Assembly (NCBI RefSeq): GCF_001675045.1
Contig: NZ_LYPA01000043.1
Coordinates: 1-64,000, forward strand
DNA: 64,000 nt
Direction of reading: 5' to 3'
DNA from: Paenibacillus oryzae
GTDB lineage: Bacteria; Bacillota; Bacilli; Paenibacillales; Paenibacillaceae
Position numbers and translations under genes: made by a program. Under the pieces are notes generated by a model, which saw nothing but the letters and a program-made list of their open reading frames with translations, searched no databases and was not told the DNA's origin. The stretch's first letter is position 1. Every line of letters begins with the position of its first letter. Below are positions 36,120 to 45,286 of this stretch, piece after piece.

Positions 36120-37532
36120 GTGGACAATTACCAGCTGGAATCATATTTGCAAGTTCAAACAACCGTAGACAAGCTGTCTGCCTTTTTATTGTTCAGTAAG
36201 ATGACGGATGAGTTTGAATGCACGCCGGCAGAGCTGGAGTTGTTTGTTCGAAGCAAAGGGATTGTCCATGGGCTCCGCAGCGATGTGCTGTCGCAGATTA
36301 GCAATAACCCGCTTGCGTATTGCAGGGAACAAACGCTTATCGCACAAGGACAAAGTCCTGGGGAAGGCAAGGATGGAATGGTTCGGTTTACCGTTAGCTT
36401 GGGCGATGAAGATAAACGCCCTGCGGAGGACCAGGATGGAAAAGTTGATTTCAAGCAGGTATCGCAGTTAAAAAACGTTATGAAAGGCCAGCTGATCGCG
36501 GAGCTGGTTGATCCGACGCCAGGTCCTCCGGGCCAGACCGTTACGGGCGAAATGATTCCGCCTAAGCTTGGTAAACGCGCCAGGTTCAAAATCGGTAAAA
36601 ACGTCGTTCCAGGAGGCGACGGCACAGCGCTTTATGCCGCTATCGACGGAATGATCACCTTGACCGAAAAAGGGAAAATTAATGTTTTTCCTGTATATGA
36701 GGTTAATGGCGATGTCAATTACGGTATCGGCAATATCGACTTTGTTGGAACGGTTGTTATAAGGGGTAATGTACTGAACGGCTTTCGCGTTCGCGCGTCT
36801 GGCGATATTCGTGTTATCGGCGGCGTTGAGGGAGCGGAGCTGGAGTCGGAGGGCTCTATCGAGGTAACGGGCGGCATTTTGGCAAGCAATAAAGGACATG
36901 TTAAAGCGAAAGGCAGCGTCAAAAGCTCCTTTATTCAGGATGCGCACGTTTATGCAGGCGAAGATGTCATTATTGGCCAAAGCATTATGCATTCCAGTGT
37001 AAAAGCGGGAAAAAGCGTTGTTTGTTCCGGCGCAAAAGGCATTATTGTGGGAGGCAACGTGCAGGCTGGCGATCTGGTGGCCGCGCGTACGGTAGGCAAT
37101 GCCATGTCGACCGCTACCGCGATTGAGGTCGGCGTCAATCCTCAGCTTCGCGAGGAGCTGCTGGAGCTGCGCGCATCCATTAAAACCAATCATGAAGCGC
37201 TGGATAAAACGGAAAAGGCTTTGGTTATATTGGATCAGCTTGCGGCTGCAGGCCAGCTTTCCCCTGACAGACTAGCCATGAGAATTAAGCTGAACTCGAC
37301 CAAGCGGCAAAATGCGGCAGAGATTGAGGAAGCCAAGGAGCGCATGTTTGAAATCGAAAAAACGCTAGAGGAAACAGGACGGTCCAGAGTTGATGTAAGC
37401 GGAACTGTTTATCCCGGTGTGAAAATTGTAATCGGACGTTATACCAAGTTTGTAAAAGATAGCGCACAACGCATTTCATTCAGGTTAATGGAAGGCGATA
37501 TTGCGCTTGTGCCTTATCAGCCTAAAGGATAA
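36120..37532 (+). CDS. FapA / DUF342 family protein
   Basis: 470-residue member of the DUF342 (flagellar assembly protein A, FapA) family. After an N-terminal part with G-rich turns (GQSPGEGKDG, PTPGPPGQTVTG) it has a right-handed beta-helix core (DVNYGIGNIDFVGTVVIRGNV, then repeated strand-turn units to about residue 330), a coiled coil (about 340-430), and a short beta C-terminus. GTG start after AAAGGAGGGG. FapA-like proteins are linked to flagellar or polar placement in other bacteria, so a motility role is likely but inferred. Confidence 0.8.
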   Translation: MDNYQLESYLQVQTTVDKLSAFLLFSKMTDEFECTPAELELFVRSKGIVHGLRSDVLSQISNNPLAYCREQTLIAQGQSPGEGKDGMVRFTVSLGDEDKRPAEDQDGKVDFKQVSQLKNVMKGQLIAELVDPTPGPPGQTVTGEMIPPKLGKRARFKIGKNVVPGGDGTALYAAIDGMITLTEKGKINVFPVYEVNGDVNYGIGNIDFVGTVVIRGNVLNGFRVRASGDIRVIGGVEGAELESEGSIEVTGGILASNKGHVKAKGSVKSSFIQDAHVYAGEDVIIGQSIMHSSVKAGKSVVCSGAKGIIVGGNVQAGDLVAARTVGNAMSTATAIEVGVNPQLREELLELRASIKTNHEALDKTEKALVILDQLAAAGQLSPDRLAMRIKLNSTKRQNAAEIEEAKERMFEIEKTLEETGRSRVDVSGTVYPGVKIVIGRYTKFVKDSAQRISFRLMEGDIALVPYQPKG

Positions 37533-37555
37533 GCCAAACGTGTCTATTTGAGGTT

Positions 37556-37580
37556 TGTTCAAAAGCGGTTTTTTTGAACA
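37556..37580 (+). other. AT-rich hairpin after the FapA-like gene
   Basis: A 9-bp perfect stem (TGTTCAAAA / TTTTGAACA) with a 7-base loop lies 24 bases after the FapA-like stop and 28 bases before the next gene. The T run is inside the hairpin and the region after it is not T-rich enough for a clear terminator, so attenuation or processing within the operon is a possibility only. Confidence 0.35.
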
Positions 37581-37607
37581 CGAACTTTTTCGGAAGGGGC
37601 GGTCCAA

Positions 37608-37931
37608 GTGACGTTTCAACCGCTTGACTTGCAAATATCGGTGCCGCGTACGCAAGAATTCAGCAGCATGCAGCAGCAGGCCGCGCAACGGCCGATCACC
37701 GAACAAAACATTTTGGCAGACCGTACAACCAAGCGCACGGAAGAGCTTCGGACGCAAAGCACGGAAACGGAAAACACGGCCAAAAGCAGCATGCGAACGG
37801 ACAAAGACGGCGAAGGCTGGGAGAGCGGCAAAGGCCGGCAAGGAAAAAAGGCATCGGCGGAAGCCGAGCAGGAACAGCCGCAGGAGCCAGCCCATCCCTA
37901 CAAAGGACATCATTTGGACATCAAGCTGTAG
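37608..37931 (+). CDS. small disordered flagellar-locus protein, unknown
   Basis: 107 residues. A short N-terminal segment (LDLQISVPRTQEF) is followed by a Gln/Lys/Glu/Ser/Thr-rich, strongly charged middle that is probably unstructured, and a C-terminal tail HPYKGHHLDIKL. The two ends look like conserved binding motifs, and I recall similar tails at the same place in other Firmicutes flagellar operons, but I cannot name the family. GTG start with GGAAGGGG eight bases upstream. The gene between FapA-like and SwrB-like suggests a motility function. Confidence 0.65.
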   Translation: MTFQPLDLQISVPRTQEFSSMQQQAAQRPITEQNILADRTTKRTEELRTQSTETENTAKSSMRTDKDGEGWESGKGRQGKKASAEAEQEQPQEPAHPYKGHHLDIKL

Positions 37932-37976
37932 CCTTGCAAGGAGCTGCAGGAACTATCGAAGGGCGGTAGCTGATTT

Positions 37977-38525
37977 ATGGATGCTTGGCAATATATCGTG
38001 CTTCTGGGAGCCGTTGTTGTTGTTTTTGCGATCATTTTGCCCAAACGGACAGGCAGCTCCGGCGCGTCCGGCCAAAGCTCGCAAAATATGGAAACGGCTC
38101 TGGAGCAGTTTATGGAAAATATGGAGCGGGACAATGAAGAGCTGGTGGAGCTGGTCAAAAGCAGCCAGCAAAGCAACCGGAAGGAGCATGCCGTCTTCGA
38201 GAAGCGAATTTCCGAGCTGGAGCTTCGCTGTCAGGAGCTGGACGGTCAGCTTCAGGCTGCTGCTACATTCATAAAGGAAACCGCCGCAAGCCGCCAAGCG
38301 GCGCCTGCTCCTCATTCTACCGCCGCAAAGGCGCTGGAGAAGAATGAGACGGCAATGGAGCAGCCTACTTCCCCTCACTCCATTGAAGCCCGGTACGGAG
38401 AGCTGTTTACGCTTTACCGGGAAGGGAAATCCATTGAATCCATTGCAAAAAAGCTGGGCATGAACAAAGGGGAAGTTTCGCTTATTATCGGCTTGGCCAA
38501 GCAAGAGGGAGGCGTCCATGGTTAA
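37977..38525 (+). CDS. SwrB-like membrane protein
   Basis: 182 residues: a transmembrane helix at about residues 5-23 (IVLLGAVVVVFAIILP), a coiled coil (about 35-90), a flexible Ala/Pro/Thr stretch, and a C-terminal helix-turn-helix-like segment (YREGKSIESIAKKLGMNKGE). The order and position after sigD resemble B. subtilis SwrB (YlxL), which activates the flagellar export gate; sequence identity to it is not evident by eye, so orthology is inferred. The stop overlaps the next start by eight bases. Confidence 0.6.
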   Translation: MDAWQYIVLLGAVVVVFAIILPKRTGSSGASGQSSQNMETALEQFMENMERDNEELVELVKSSQQSNRKEHAVFEKRISELELRCQELDGQLQAAATFIKETAASRQAAPAPHSTAAKALEKNETAMEQPTSPHSIEARYGELFTLYREGKSIESIAKKLGMNKGEVSLIIGLAKQEGGVHG

Positions 38526-39141
38526 CAAACGCTCCTTTTTGATCGGTTTAGGTCTTGGTATTATTATTGGCGCCTTGCTGCTGGAGCTTTTTTATATGGG
38601 CGAGGCCAGCCAGCGCGGGCTTGAAGGTATTGGGCGGGAGCTGGAGCAGGGGGCGCAGAAGCCTGAAGCAACGGCTGCGCCGTCTGCTGATCCCACGGCG
38701 AATTTGGCTTCGCCGAGCGGATCTGTTGCCGCCACGCCGAAGCCATCCTCTCAAAGGGAACAAAAGGACGAGGAAGCCTCTGAGGAGACCGCAAAAGCGC
38801 CGACTCAATCGCCGGAGAGCGGGACAGGATTGCTTGAGACGGCTCCCCCTCCCGCTGCTTCCCAAAATGCAGGGGATAAGCCGGCTGATTCCGTCGTTGT
38901 GCGTATAGAGCATGGAAGCAGCCTGACTGAAGCGGCTGAATTGCTGGCAGCTGCCGGCGTTTTGGATTCAGCGGAATCGTTTGCGAAAGAAATGAAATCC
39001 CGGAACAAGCTTGTTCGCGCCGGGTATTTTTTGTTTCCTCCGGGAGCAAGCACGCTCGATGAGGTGATCAACATTATTACCGGAATCCCGCTGCCCCCCA
39101 AAGAAGCAGCAAAGCTGGACAGTCTTCTGTGGCGCGGTTAA
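38518..39141 (+). CDS. MltG-like membrane protein lacking the catalytic domain
   Basis: 207 residues with an N-terminal transmembrane helix (IGLGLGIIIGALLLELFYM), a Pro/Glu/Ala/Ser-rich stretch (about residues 40-125), and a C-terminal LysM-like subdomain of the MltG/YceG type (VVVRIEHGSSLTEAAELL, then AGYFLFPPGASTLDEVI). The catalytic YceG glutamate domain, which would make a protein of over 300 residues, is absent. It overlaps the SwrB-like gene and is the last gene of the motility block. It could bind cell wall near the flagellum; this is inference. Confidence 0.6.
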   Translation: MVNKRSFLIGLGLGIIIGALLLELFYMGEASQRGLEGIGRELEQGAQKPEATAAPSADPTANLASPSGSVAATPKPSSQREQKDEEASEETAKAPTQSPESGTGLLETAPPPAASQNAGDKPADSVVVRIEHGSSLTEAAELLAAAGVLDSAESFAKEMKSRNKLVRAGYFLFPPGASTLDEVINIITGIPLPPKEAAKLDSLLWRG

Positions 39142-39155
39142 TTAAACGTGTGTGA

Positions 39156-39175
39156 ACAATCTCTATAAGGATTGT
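39156..39175 (+). other. short inverted repeat upstream of the rpsB promoter
   Basis: A 6-bp perfect repeat (ACAATC / GATTGT) with an 8-base loop sits ten bases before the rpsB -35 box. It could be an operator or part of a weak transcript end for the flagellar operon; no strong intrinsic terminator exists between 39141 and 39338. Confidence 0.3.
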
Positions 39176-39184
39176 AACCAATTG

Positions 39185-39213
39185 TTGCGCCGCGTTCTCA
39201 GATATGGTATATT
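39185..39213 (+). promoter_or_regulatory. sigma-A promoter of rpsB-tsf
   Basis: TTGCGC (39185-39190) and TATATT (39208-39213) with a 17-base spacer, a good sigma-A match, lie about 125 bases before rpsB. The transcript start would be near 39220. Confidence 0.7.
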
Positions 39214-39219
39214 AATTCA

Positions 39220-39337
39220 CGGTGTTAAAAACGCACGCCAATCAATTCTGTCAGGTTGCCCTCGTCCGGCGAAGGTTGCGGCAGAAAATGCGAGCGGCGG
39301 AGGGACACACAAAACCATTATTAGGAGGTGTTGAAGA
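39220..39337 (+). promoter_or_regulatory. rpsB 5' leader with possible secondary structure
   Basis: The roughly 115-base leader contains CCCTC (39259-39263) able to pair with GAGGG (39300-39304), extended by CCG/CGG inside a 2x2 internal loop. Ribosomal protein genes often carry such autoregulatory leaders; an S2 leader is known in gammaproteobacteria. Whether this one binds S2 is unknown. Confidence 0.35.
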
Positions 39338-40036
39338 ATGGCGGTTATCTCCATGAAACAGCTGCTTGAAGCTGGGGTGCACTTCGGTCATCAGACTCGT
39401 CGTTGGAACCCAAAGATGGATCGTTATATCTTCACAGAAAGAAACGGCATTTACATTATCGACTTGCAAAAAACGGTTAAAAAAGTTGACGAAGCGTACA
39501 ACTTTGTTAAATCGATTGCAGCTGAAGGCGGCACAATGCTGTTTGTAGGCACAAAGAAACAAGCTCAAGATTCCGTTAAGGAAGAAGCTGAGCGTTGCGG
39601 AAACTTCTACATCAACCAACGCTGGCTCGGCGGCACGCTGACGAATTTCCAAACTATTCAAAAGCGTATCGATCGTCTGAAACAGCTTGAGAAATGGGAA
39701 GAGGACGGCACTTTCGAGGTTCTGCCTAAGAAAGAAGTTATCATTCTTCGCAAAGAAAAAGATCGTCTGGAGAAATTCCTGGGCGGCATTAAAGGCATGA
39801 AGGGCCTGCCAAGCGCGCTGTTCATTATCGATCCGCGCAAAGAGCGTATTGCTGTTGCAGAAGCTCGCAAACTTGGTATTCCTATCGTTGGTATCGTAGA
39901 TACAAACTGCGATCCTGACGAAATCGATTATGTAATCCCTGGCAACGACGACGCTATCCGCGCCGTTAAGCTGTTGACTGCCAAGATGGCTGACGCAATT
40001 GTGGAAGCTAACCAAGGCGAGCAAACAACTGCTTAA
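39338..40036 (+). CDS. rpsB: 30S ribosomal protein S2
   Basis: 232 residues. Starts with the S2 signature ([25 protein letters not shown]), has [14 protein letters not shown] and WLGGTLTNF, and ends with [21 protein letters not shown]. Strong RBS AGGAGGTG. The first gene downstream of its own promoter; tsf follows after 113 bases and an attenuator-like hairpin. Confidence 0.98.
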   Translation: MAVISMKQLLEAGVHFGHQTRRWNPKMDRYIFTERNGIYIIDLQKTVKKVDEAYNFVKSIAAEGGTMLFVGTKKQAQDSVKEEAERCGNFYINQRWLGGTLTNFQTIQKRIDRLKQLEKWEEDGTFEVLPKKEVIILRKEKDRLEKFLGGIKGMKGLPSALFIIDPRKERIAVAEARKLGIPIVGIVDTNCDPDEIDYVIPGNDDAIRAVKLLTAKMADAIVEANQGEQTTA

Positions 40037-40067
40037 GGATTCCATAACCAACAAATGAGCAAACAAC

Positions 40068-40110
40068 AAAGGGTGGTCAGATGGTGAAAACCTCTCACTA
40101 CCCTTTTTTT
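40068..40110 (+). terminator. attenuator-like terminator between rpsB and tsf
   Basis: A 10-bp stem with one G-U pair (AAAGGGTGGT at 40068-40077 with ACTACCCTTT at 40097-40106) encloses a 19-base loop and runs into a T tract. In this place it would lower tsf expression relative to rpsB. Confidence 0.7.
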
Positions 40111-40149
40111 GAACAAAATTACGATTCACAATAACGGGAGGTTTTTTTT

Positions 40150-41632
<1,483 letters not shown>

Positions 41633-41633
<1 letters not shown>

Positions 41634-42187
41634 TGCCGCAAAGCATCAAAAAAGGCGCTGAAGAACGGATGGAAAAAGCCATTGGCGCATTGAGACGCGA
41701 TCTGGCTACTCTGCGTGCCGGCAAGGCTAGCCCGGCTCTTCTGGATCGGGTGCAGGTCGAATATTACGGCGCTCAAACGCCGCTTAACCAGTTGGCTAAC
41801 ATCAATACGCCGGATTCCCGTACGCTGATGATTCAGCCATGGGACAAATCCTCTGTATCCGCTATTGAAAAAGCGATTTTGAAATCGGATCTGGGGCTGA
41901 CGCCTTCCAACGATGGTTCCGCTATCCGTATTTCGGTACCGCCGCTTACGGAAGAACGCCGCGCAGACCTGGTAAAGCAGTCGAAGAAATTTGGCGAAGA
42001 AGCAAAGGTTGCGATCCGCAACATCCGCCGCGACGCCAACGACGATATTAAAAAGCTGGAGAAAGGCGAAATTTCGGAAGACGAATCTCGCCGTCATCAA
42101 GAGGACATCCAGAAGTCGACGGATAAATATATTGCCGAAGTCGAAAAAGTATTGTCCAGCAAAGAAAAAGAGATTATGGAAGTTTAA
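41633..42187 (+). CDS. frr: ribosome recycling factor
   Basis: Splits post-termination ribosomes together with EF-G. 184 residues, the normal length, with [21 protein letters not shown], the conserved [14 protein letters not shown], and the helical C-terminus. Coupled to pyrH. Confidence 0.97.
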
Positions 42188-42205
42188 AAAGTTTGATTTT
42201 TACCG

Positions 42206-42228
42206 CCCCTCCGTCAGGTGGGGTTCGC
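42206..42228 (+). terminator. weak hairpin after frr
   Basis: CCCC-T-CC / GG-T-GGGG stem (four pairs, a T-T mismatch, two pairs) with loop GTCA, followed by a modest T-rich stretch. The 155-base frr-uppS gap shows no clear promoter. Confidence 0.4.
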
Positions 42229-42341
42229 TTTTATCATATACAATACAGCATGTACCTTGGCGATAAACTTGCCTCTAAACGTTGCCTTTCTTTATTGGAG
42301 GCGCGGTAGGGGTTTTCTCATTTGTGTTGGGAGGAAGCGGG

Positions 42342-43106
42342 ATGATTAAGCGCTTTTGGGGCAAACAAAGGCGGGAAGACGTGCCGTCTGCCGATTCGCT
42401 GACATTGCAACACGTACCGGAGCATGTAGCCATCATAATGGATGGCAATGGCCGGTGGGCGAAGGGGCGCGGATTGCCCCGGGTGGCAGGCCATCACTCC
42501 GGCATGAAAGCCGTTAAACGGGTTACGATAGCCGCAAATGACCTTGGCGTTAAATATTTGACTTTATACGCTTTTTCAACGGAGAACTGGAAACGGCCCA
42601 AAGCCGAAGTGGACTTCTTAATGAAGCTGCCCCAGCAATTTCTGGAGATTGAGCTTGAAGAGCTTATTGAAAATAATGTTCAAGTCAGAATGATGGGGTA
42701 TCGCAGCGAGCTTCCGCCGCATACTATTGCTGCAATGGAGGAAGCTGTTGTTAAAACAGCGAATAATACCGGTCTTGTCCTTAATTTCGCATTGAATTAC
42801 GGCAGTCGCGCAGAGATGGTGGACGCTGTCCGCGCTATTGCTGCAGATGTAAGAGACGGGAAGCTAAAGCCGGAGGATATCGACGACGCCGAAATGGAGC
42901 GCCATCTGCTCTCCACTACGCTGCCAGACCCTGATTTGCTCATTCGCACCAGCGGCGAGCTGCGCCTGAGCAATTTTATGCTCTGGCAATTGGCCTACAG
43001 CGAGTTGTGGTTTACGGATGTCTATTGGCCTGAATTTACGGAAAAGCATTTTTATGAAGCCATAGCGGAATATGGGCGGCGTGCGCGCAGGTACGGCGGT
43101 TTATAG
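42342..43106 (+). CDS. uppS: undecaprenyl diphosphate synthase (UppS)
   Basis: Adds eight cis-isoprene units to farnesyl diphosphate to make the wall-carrier lipid precursor. 254 residues. Catalytic Asp34 in IIMDGNGRW, LYAFSTENWKRP, and the C-terminal DLLIRTSGELRLSNFMLWQ. ATG at 42342 after GGGAGGAAG is preferred to a TTG 60 bases upstream with no site. Confidence 0.95.
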   Translation: MIKRFWGKQRREDVPSADSLTLQHVPEHVAIIMDGNGRWAKGRGLPRVAGHHSGMKAVKRVTIAANDLGVKYLTLYAFSTENWKRPKAEVDFLMKLPQQFLEIELEELIENNVQVRMMGYRSELPPHTIAAMEEAVVKTANNTGLVLNFALNYGSRAEMVDAVRAIAADVRDGKLKPEDIDDAEMERHLLSTTLPDPDLLIRTSGELRLSNFMLWQLAYSELWFTDVYWPEFTEKHFYEAIAEYGRRARRYGGL

Positions 43107-43134
43107 CACGCAGTTGATGGAGTGTGACGTTTAC

Positions 43135-43929
43135 TTGAAGCAGCGACTAATAACGGGAATTTTGGCTGGCGCCTTGTTTGTAGCTCTGACCGTTGCCGGA
43201 GGGGCGTTTTATACCGGACTGCTTATTCTTTTAGCTATAATCGGTTTTACCGAATATGTGAGAATGAATGGCGTTTCGCCGTTTCATCCTCTTGCATTGC
43301 TGGGGTATGCCGGGGTTGCGCTGTTTGTGCTGCCTTGGCCGCAATGGGGAGTCCAATTGCCGCCATTGTCAACCTTGGTATGGGTGCTGGCGTTTTTGAT
43401 GTTTGCCATAACGGTTATCACCAAAAACAAAATCACGATTGACGGCGTAGGACTGATGCTCCTTGGCGTTGTTTATGTCGGATTTGGGTTTGCGGCAATG
43501 ATAAACATGCGGCTTATTGAAAACAATGGCTTGTTCTGGACGTTTCTTTCCTTTTCCTGCATATGGGCCTCTGATATCGGAGCTTATTTTACGGGGAAAG
43601 CGATCGGGCGCACCAAGCTGTGGCCGGCTATAAGCCCTAACAAAACTATAGAAGGCGCGTTGGGCGGCGTTGTGCTTTCGTTACTCGTAGGCGCTGCATT
43701 TGCGCTGCTTGGACCGGATAGCGCAAGTATTGGACGAGCCTTGCTGATTGGCGCTGTTGCGGCTGTTGCCGGACAGTTTGGCGACTTAATCCAATCCGCT
43801 TACAAAAGGGTGCGTGACATCAAGGATACAGGCAAGCTCCTGCCGGGACATGGCGGAGTGCTTGACCGCTGCGACAGCTGGCTGATCGTGTTTCCGCTGC
43901 TGCTCCTAACCGGTCTCGTTCCGGCTTGA
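43135..43929 (+). CDS. cdsA: phosphatidate cytidylyltransferase CdsA
   Basis: Integral-membrane enzyme that makes CDP-diacylglycerol. 264 residues, about seven transmembrane helices, with the C-terminal signature SPNKTIEGALGG and DIKDTGKLLPGHGGVLDRCDS. TTG at 43135 follows GGAGTG and gives MKQRLITG, which matches the N-terminus I remember for the B. subtilis enzyme. Earlier starts overlap uppS and look unused. Confidence 0.92.
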   Translation: MKQRLITGILAGALFVALTVAGGAFYTGLLILLAIIGFTEYVRMNGVSPFHPLALLGYAGVALFVLPWPQWGVQLPPLSTLVWVLAFLMFAITVITKNKITIDGVGLMLLGVVYVGFGFAAMINMRLIENNGLFWTFLSFSCIWASDIGAYFTGKAIGRTKLWPAISPNKTIEGALGGVVLSLLVGAAFALLGPDSASIGRALLIGAVAAVAGQFGDLIQSAYKRVRDIKDTGKLLPGHGGVLDRCDSWLIVFPLLLLTGLVPA

Positions 43930-44000
43930 CAGGTTTGTTCAAACGGCTCAGCATTCAGTGCCGAGCAGCGTGAGTCCATACATAGCCTGGAGGTTATATC

Positions 44001-45140
44001 GTGAAAAAAATTGCACTGCTTGGTTCAACAGGTTCCGTCGGAACGCAAACGCTTGATATTGTGCGAAGTAACCCCGAACGGTTCCAGGTGGTTGCGCTGG
44101 CCGCGGGGAACAACAGCGAGCTGCTCATATCGCAGGCAAAGGAATTTCATCCTTCCCTCGTTAGCGTAGCGACTAAAGAGCTGGCAGACGAGGTCAAGCT
44201 TCATGTATCTCCCGGAACTGTTGTTGTTTATGGAGAAGAGGGATTGGTGGAGGCCGCATCTTTTGGAGAAGCGGATATCGTGATCACGGCAATAGTTGGC
44301 AGCAGGGGGCTCATGCCAACATTGGCCGCCATTGAAGCTGGCAAAACGATCGGGCTTGCCAATAAGGAAACGCTGGTGACCGCCGGCGAGCTGGTCATAG
44401 CCAGGGCCAAGCAGCGGGGCGTTGCTATTTTGCCTGTTGACAGCGAGCATTCTGCCATCTTCCAATGTCTGAACGGCGAACGTCGGGCTGACGTCAAAAG
44501 CATTACGCTAACCGCCTCAGGCGGCTCGTTCCGCGACCGCACCCGCGCCGAGCTTCAAGGCGTCACGGTGCAGGAGGCCTTGAATCATCCCAACTGGTCC
44601 ATGGGCGCAAAAATAACGATTGATTCCGCAACGATGGTGAACAAAGGGCTTGAGGTGATTGAGGCCCATTGGCTGTTTGGCTTGCCATACGATGATATCA
44701 ACGTAATAATCCATGCGGAAAGCATCATCCATTCGTTTGTGGAATTTACCGATCATAGCATTGTAGCCCAGCTTGGCATGCCGGATATGCGGGTTCCGAT
44801 TCAATACGCTCTTACTTATCCGGAGCGTCATCCTTCAAGCGCGGACAGACTTGATCTTGCCGCCATTGGCAAGCTGAACTTCCGCGAAATGGACATGGAG
44901 CGTTATCCTTGCCTTGCCCTGGCCTATGCATGCGGACGGCTTGGCGGAACGGCCCCGACCGTCTATAACGCAGCGAATGAAGTGGCGGTCGCCCGCTTCC
45001 TGAAAGGGGAAATCTCTTTTCTGGACATTGAAAGAGTGCTGGAGACTACGATTGCGCGGCATACTGTCGTTCCTGTATCGGGACTCGACGTCATTCAAGA
45101 GGCAGATGGCTGGGCGCGCTCGGCGGCGGCTAAAGGGTAA
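44001..45140 (+). CDS. dxr: 1-deoxy-D-xylulose 5-phosphate reductoisomerase
   Basis: Second step of the MEP isoprenoid pathway, NADPH- and metal-dependent. 379 residues from GTG. NADPH motif GSTGSVG (8-14), [11 protein letters not shown], the metal ligands in LPVDSEHSA, and [17 protein letters not shown] precedes the start. Feeds the isoprenoid pathway leading to uppS, two genes upstream. Confidence 0.97.
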   Translation: MKKIALLGSTGSVGTQTLDIVRSNPERFQVVALAAGNNSELLISQAKEFHPSLVSVATKELADEVKLHVSPGTVVVYGEEGLVEAASFGEADIVITAIVGSRGLMPTLAAIEAGKTIGLANKETLVTAGELVIARAKQRGVAILPVDSEHSAIFQCLNGERRADVKSITLTASGGSFRDRTRAELQGVTVQEALNHPNWSMGAKITIDSATMVNKGLEVIEAHWLFGLPYDDINVIIHAESIIHSFVEFTDHSIVAQLGMPDMRVPIQYALTYPERHPSSADRLDLAAIGKLNFREMDMERYPCLALAYACGRLGGTAPTVYNAANEVAVARFLKGEISFLDIERVLETTIARHTVVPVSGLDVIQEADGWARSAAAKG

Positions 45141-45220
45141 AAAGATTGGCAGCTTTCCGGCAGTGCAATCCGCACACTTTTGGAACAGGTGCGCATACAG
45201 AATCCAAAAATGGGGTTCTC

Positions 45221-45248
45221 TTGTTTCGGGCGGGAGAATAATGATAAT
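45221..45248 (+). promoter_or_regulatory. possible sigma-A promoter of rseP
   Basis: TTGTTT (45221-45226) and GATAAT (45243-45248) with a 16-base spacer, about 40 bases before rseP, in a 146-base gap after dxr. The -10 box is good, the -35 box average. Confidence 0.45.
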
Positions 45249-45286
45249 CTATGTACAGGCCTTAACGAACAGGAGGAAATCCATAC

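Noticed and set aside
37556..37580. Hairpin as transcription end of the motility operon
   Set aside because: The T run is within the stem and not after it; closely coupled genes continue downstream.
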